A DNA stretch of 64,000 nucleotides from Agrococcus jenensis (GTDB lineage: Bacteria; Actinomycetota; Actinomycetes; Actinomycetales; Microbacteriaceae), in assembly GCF_003752465.1 (NCBI RefSeq), contig NZ_RKHJ01000001.1, forward strand, positions 2,170,001 through 2,234,000, written 5' to 3'. The position numbers and the translations under genes are program-made. Below, piece after piece: positions 62,478 to 64,000 of the stretch (position 1 is the first letter of the stretch; the number at the start of each line of letters is the position of its first letter). The notes under the pieces were generated by a model. That model saw only the letters and a program-made list of their open reading frames with translations. It was not told the DNA's origin and ran no database searches.

Positions 62478-62654
62478 TCAGAGGCCGGGCAGCACCACCA
62501 GCGCGACGAAGGCCGCGGTCGCGGCGAGCGACAGCACGATGCCGCCGGAGATCGCCAGCTTGATCGCCAGCACGTCGCCTCGCGTGAAGCTCTGCGGGTC
62601 GCGGCGGCGCTGACCGTCGAGCGTGACGGGGGTGGGCTGCTGCTGCGCGTCCAT
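62478..62654 (-). CDS. Small single-span membrane protein
   Basis: 58 aa from ATG 62654, with GGAG on the minus strand 8 bp upstream; an in-frame ATG at 62666 overlaps that site and is less likely. Polar N-terminus MDAQQQPTPVTLDGQRRRDP, SFTRGDVLAIKL, then one membrane helix (ISGGIVLSLAATAAFVALVV) to the end. No known family. Converges on ohrR with a 17-bp gap. Confidence 0.6.
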   Translation of the reverse strand: MDAQQQPTPVTLDGQRRRDPQSFTRGDVLAIKLAISGGIVLSLAATAAFVALVVLPGL

Positions 62655-62751
62655 GGCTGGCTCCATCAGTCCGAGGCTCCGCCCGAGCCGCTCCCGGCGT
62701 CGAACCTTCGTGCACTAATCGTACCAGGCGCACCGTTCGCGCGGAGGGTGC

Positions 62752-63642
62752 TCAGGCCTCCAGCTCGAGCTCGGCGACGACCGCGTGGACGCGGCGGCGC
62801 TGCTCGTCGTCGAGGCCGAGGATCGGGCGGGGGAGGCAGCTGCGCGTCGCCATGCCGAGGTGCTCGGCGATCGCAGCGGTGACGCGCAGGCTGCCGTGCT
62901 CGGCGAACAGGTCCCACAGAGGCTGCAGTCGCGCGGATGCGGCTGCGGCAGCGTCGTGGTCGCCCGCGAGCGCCGCCCGCGTCAGCGCGACCATCGGCGG
63001 CGCGATCGTGCCGGCGATCACCGAGTACCAGGCGTCGCAGCCGGCCGCGAGCCCCCGGGCGGCGTGCGCGTCACCGGAGATGCCGATCGTGATGCGGTCC
63101 GGCAGGAGCTCGCGGAGCTCGCGCAGCCGCTCGTGCGCGGCCGCCGCGTCGGCGATGCCCGGGATCTTGATCGACGCGATGCCGGGGAGGTCGGCGAGCC
63201 GCGCGTAGAGCGCGTCGTCGAAGGCGAATCGCGTCGTGCCGGGGTTGTCGTAGACGATCACCGGCAGGTCGGTGTGCTCGACGACGTCGGTGAAGAGGCC
63301 GAGGACGTCGTCGGCGGTGAGGGGCTGGTAGCTCACCGGTGCCACGAGGAGGGCTTGCGCGCCGGCGTCCTGCGCGTCGGCCGCGTGCTCGAGCACGTGC
63401 TTGGTGCGGAGCGCACCGACCCCGGCGAACACCGGCACGCCGTCCGCGTGCTCGACGGCGGTCGCGATGGCCGCCTGGCGCTCCGCGCGGTCGAGGTAGG
63501 CGTAGGACCCGGTCGAGCCGAGCACGGTGATGCTGTCGACTCCGGCGGCGACGAGCCGTCGGACGATCGCGGCGAGCGCCTCGTGGTCGACCGCGTCGTC
63601 GCGCAGTGGGGTGAGGGGGAAGGCGCTGAGTCCGGTGAACAC
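62752..63642 (-). CDS. DapA-family aldolase/synthase
   Basis: 296 aa. Class I aldolase TIM barrel: GVDSITVLGSTGSYAYLDRAER (pyruvate-binding region; GSTGS instead of the GTTGE of DapA), VIVYDNPG (catalytic Tyr near residue 130), and the Schiff-base lysine in IASIKIPG near residue 156. Because the tripeptide after GST differs from DHDPS, it may be a related aldolase (for example a keto-deoxy sugar acid or N-acetylneuraminate-type lyase) rather than lysine biosynthetic DapA. Neighbour to an aldo/keto reductase. Confidence 0.8.
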   Translation of the reverse strand: MFTGLSAFPLTPLRDDAVDHEALAAIVRRLVAAGVDSITVLGSTGSYAYLDRAERQAAIATAVEHADGVPVFAGVGALRTKHVLEHAADAQDAGAQALLVAPVSYQPLTADDVLGLFTDVVEHTDLPVIVYDNPGTTRFAFDDALYARLADLPGIASIKIPGIADAAAAHERLRELRELLPDRITIGISGDAHAARGLAAGCDAWYSVIAGTIAPPMVALTRAALAGDHDAAAAASARLQPLWDLFAEHGSLRVTAAIAEHLGMATRSCLPRPILGLDDEQRRRVHAVVAELELEA

Positions 63643-63779
63643 GGGTCTCCTCTGTGGTCGGGATGCTGCGGGCTCGCGCCGGGTGCACGACGCCGAGCCC
63701 GCGCTCCATCGTCGCGCAGCGGAGCGCTGCTACGGTCCAGGATCGTGCGGGTCGCCGCGACGAACCATCGGAGGACGCC

Positions 63780-64000
63780 ATGACCGATCGCTACACCGCC
63801 GCCGGCGACCGCTACGAGGCCGCCGGCGCCGTCTACCGCAAGGCCGGCTCGAGCGGCCTCCGGCTGCCCGCGCTGTCGCTCGGCCTCTGGCAGAACTTCG
63901 GCGCGACCACGCCGTTCGAGACGCAGCGGGCGATCCTCACCCGCGCGCTCGACCTCGGGATCACGCACTTCGACCTCGCGAACAACTACGGTCCGCCCTA
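63780..64000 (+). CDS. Aldo/keto reductase, L-glyceraldehyde-3-phosphate reductase type (partial)
   Basis: The start ATG 63780 follows a GGAGGACGCC ribosome binding site; the frame runs off the window end after about 73 codons. It reads AGAVYRKAGSSGLRLPALSLG, then LWQNFGATTPFETQRAILTR, ALDLGITHFDLANNYGPP, the start of the AKR barrel, with the family Asp in HFDLANNYGPP (catalytic Asp and Tyr in the N-terminal half). YghZ-like proteins reduce aldehydes with NADPH. Divergent from the DapA-like gene. Confidence 0.85.
   Translation, partial: MTDRYTAAGDRYEAAGAVYRKAGSSGLRLPALSLGLWQNFGATTPFETQRAILTRALDLGITHFDLANNYGPP

Noticed and set aside
62752..63642. Lysine-biosynthetic dapA
   Set aside because: The active-site region reads GSTGS where DapA has GTTGE, and no lysine genes are close, so only the family is assigned.

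Overview
The window is very GC-rich, uses GTG and ATG starts, and carries many 4-bp ATGA/GTGA gene overlaps and several promoters that sit directly on start codons (leaderless mRNAs). Gene content and order (ileS-folC-DUF4233-ndk, rne-rplU-rpmA-obg-proB-proA-nadD-rsfS, no ATPase beside a sugar ABC transporter, a Mycobacterium-like bkd/accA1/accD1/citE leucine cluster) point to a high-GC Gram-positive actinobacterium, most likely Microbacteriaceae (Agrococcus-like). The genus is an inference from memory of gene order and protein flavour, not from a search.

Layout. 1-14279 is core housekeeping: the 3' end of ileS, folC, a DUF4233 membrane protein, ndk, a VKOR-type membrane oxidoreductase (minus), a LysE exporter, RNase E/G, DUF4031, ribosomal proteins L21/L27, Obg, proline synthesis (proB, proA), a 59-aa membrane protein, nadD, a low-complexity membrane-anchored protein and rsfS. 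14418-25152 is a LacI-controlled catabolic operon with nine same-strand, mostly overlapping genes: lacI, two CUT1 permeases, a lipoprotein solute-binding protein, two ADP-ribosylglycohydrolase-fold enzymes, a barrel/SUMF1 fusion, a CaiB-type CoA-transferase and a CitE-type lyase. I do not recognise this as a described pathway; it is the main candidate for a new system. 25162-27946 holds a membrane protein, a REP-like tandem repeat, a double VOC protein, a cyclodeaminase-fold protein and an Lrp regulator. 28121-37847 is an eight-gene branched-chain/leucine catabolic operon (E1a, E1b, E2, acyl-CoA carboxylase beta and alpha, MaoC hydratase, CitE lyase, acyl-CoA dehydrogenase) read divergently from the Lrp gene. 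37985-41470 has a YibE/F membrane protein and a TrkA/TrkH potassium system.

A tRNA-Ala(GGC) with a strong terminator (41552-41653) marks the start of an accessory stretch to about 46080: small hypothetical, lipoprotein and membrane genes, one probably frameshifted gene, three copies of a short interspersed repeat, and apparently lower GC. Then follow a secreted vanadium-haloperoxidase/PAP2 family protein, a SARP-STAND regulator that ends where a WD40 region is usually found, a GNAT enzyme, RNase J, a small unknown and an alpha/beta hydrolase. 53666-58149 is an arsenic cluster (arsC, an ArsR-ArsC fusion, an ArsO-like flavoprotein, a second arsR, an MFS transporter). The end (58163-64000) has a MmyB-like XRE regulator, PPK2, a HAD phosphatase, a thin 2Fe-2S ferredoxin-like protein, a NYN-LOTUS RNA-binding protein, OhrR, a small membrane protein, a DapA-family aldolase and the start of an aldo/keto reductase.

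No CRISPR array, insertion sequence, prophage or rRNA was seen.
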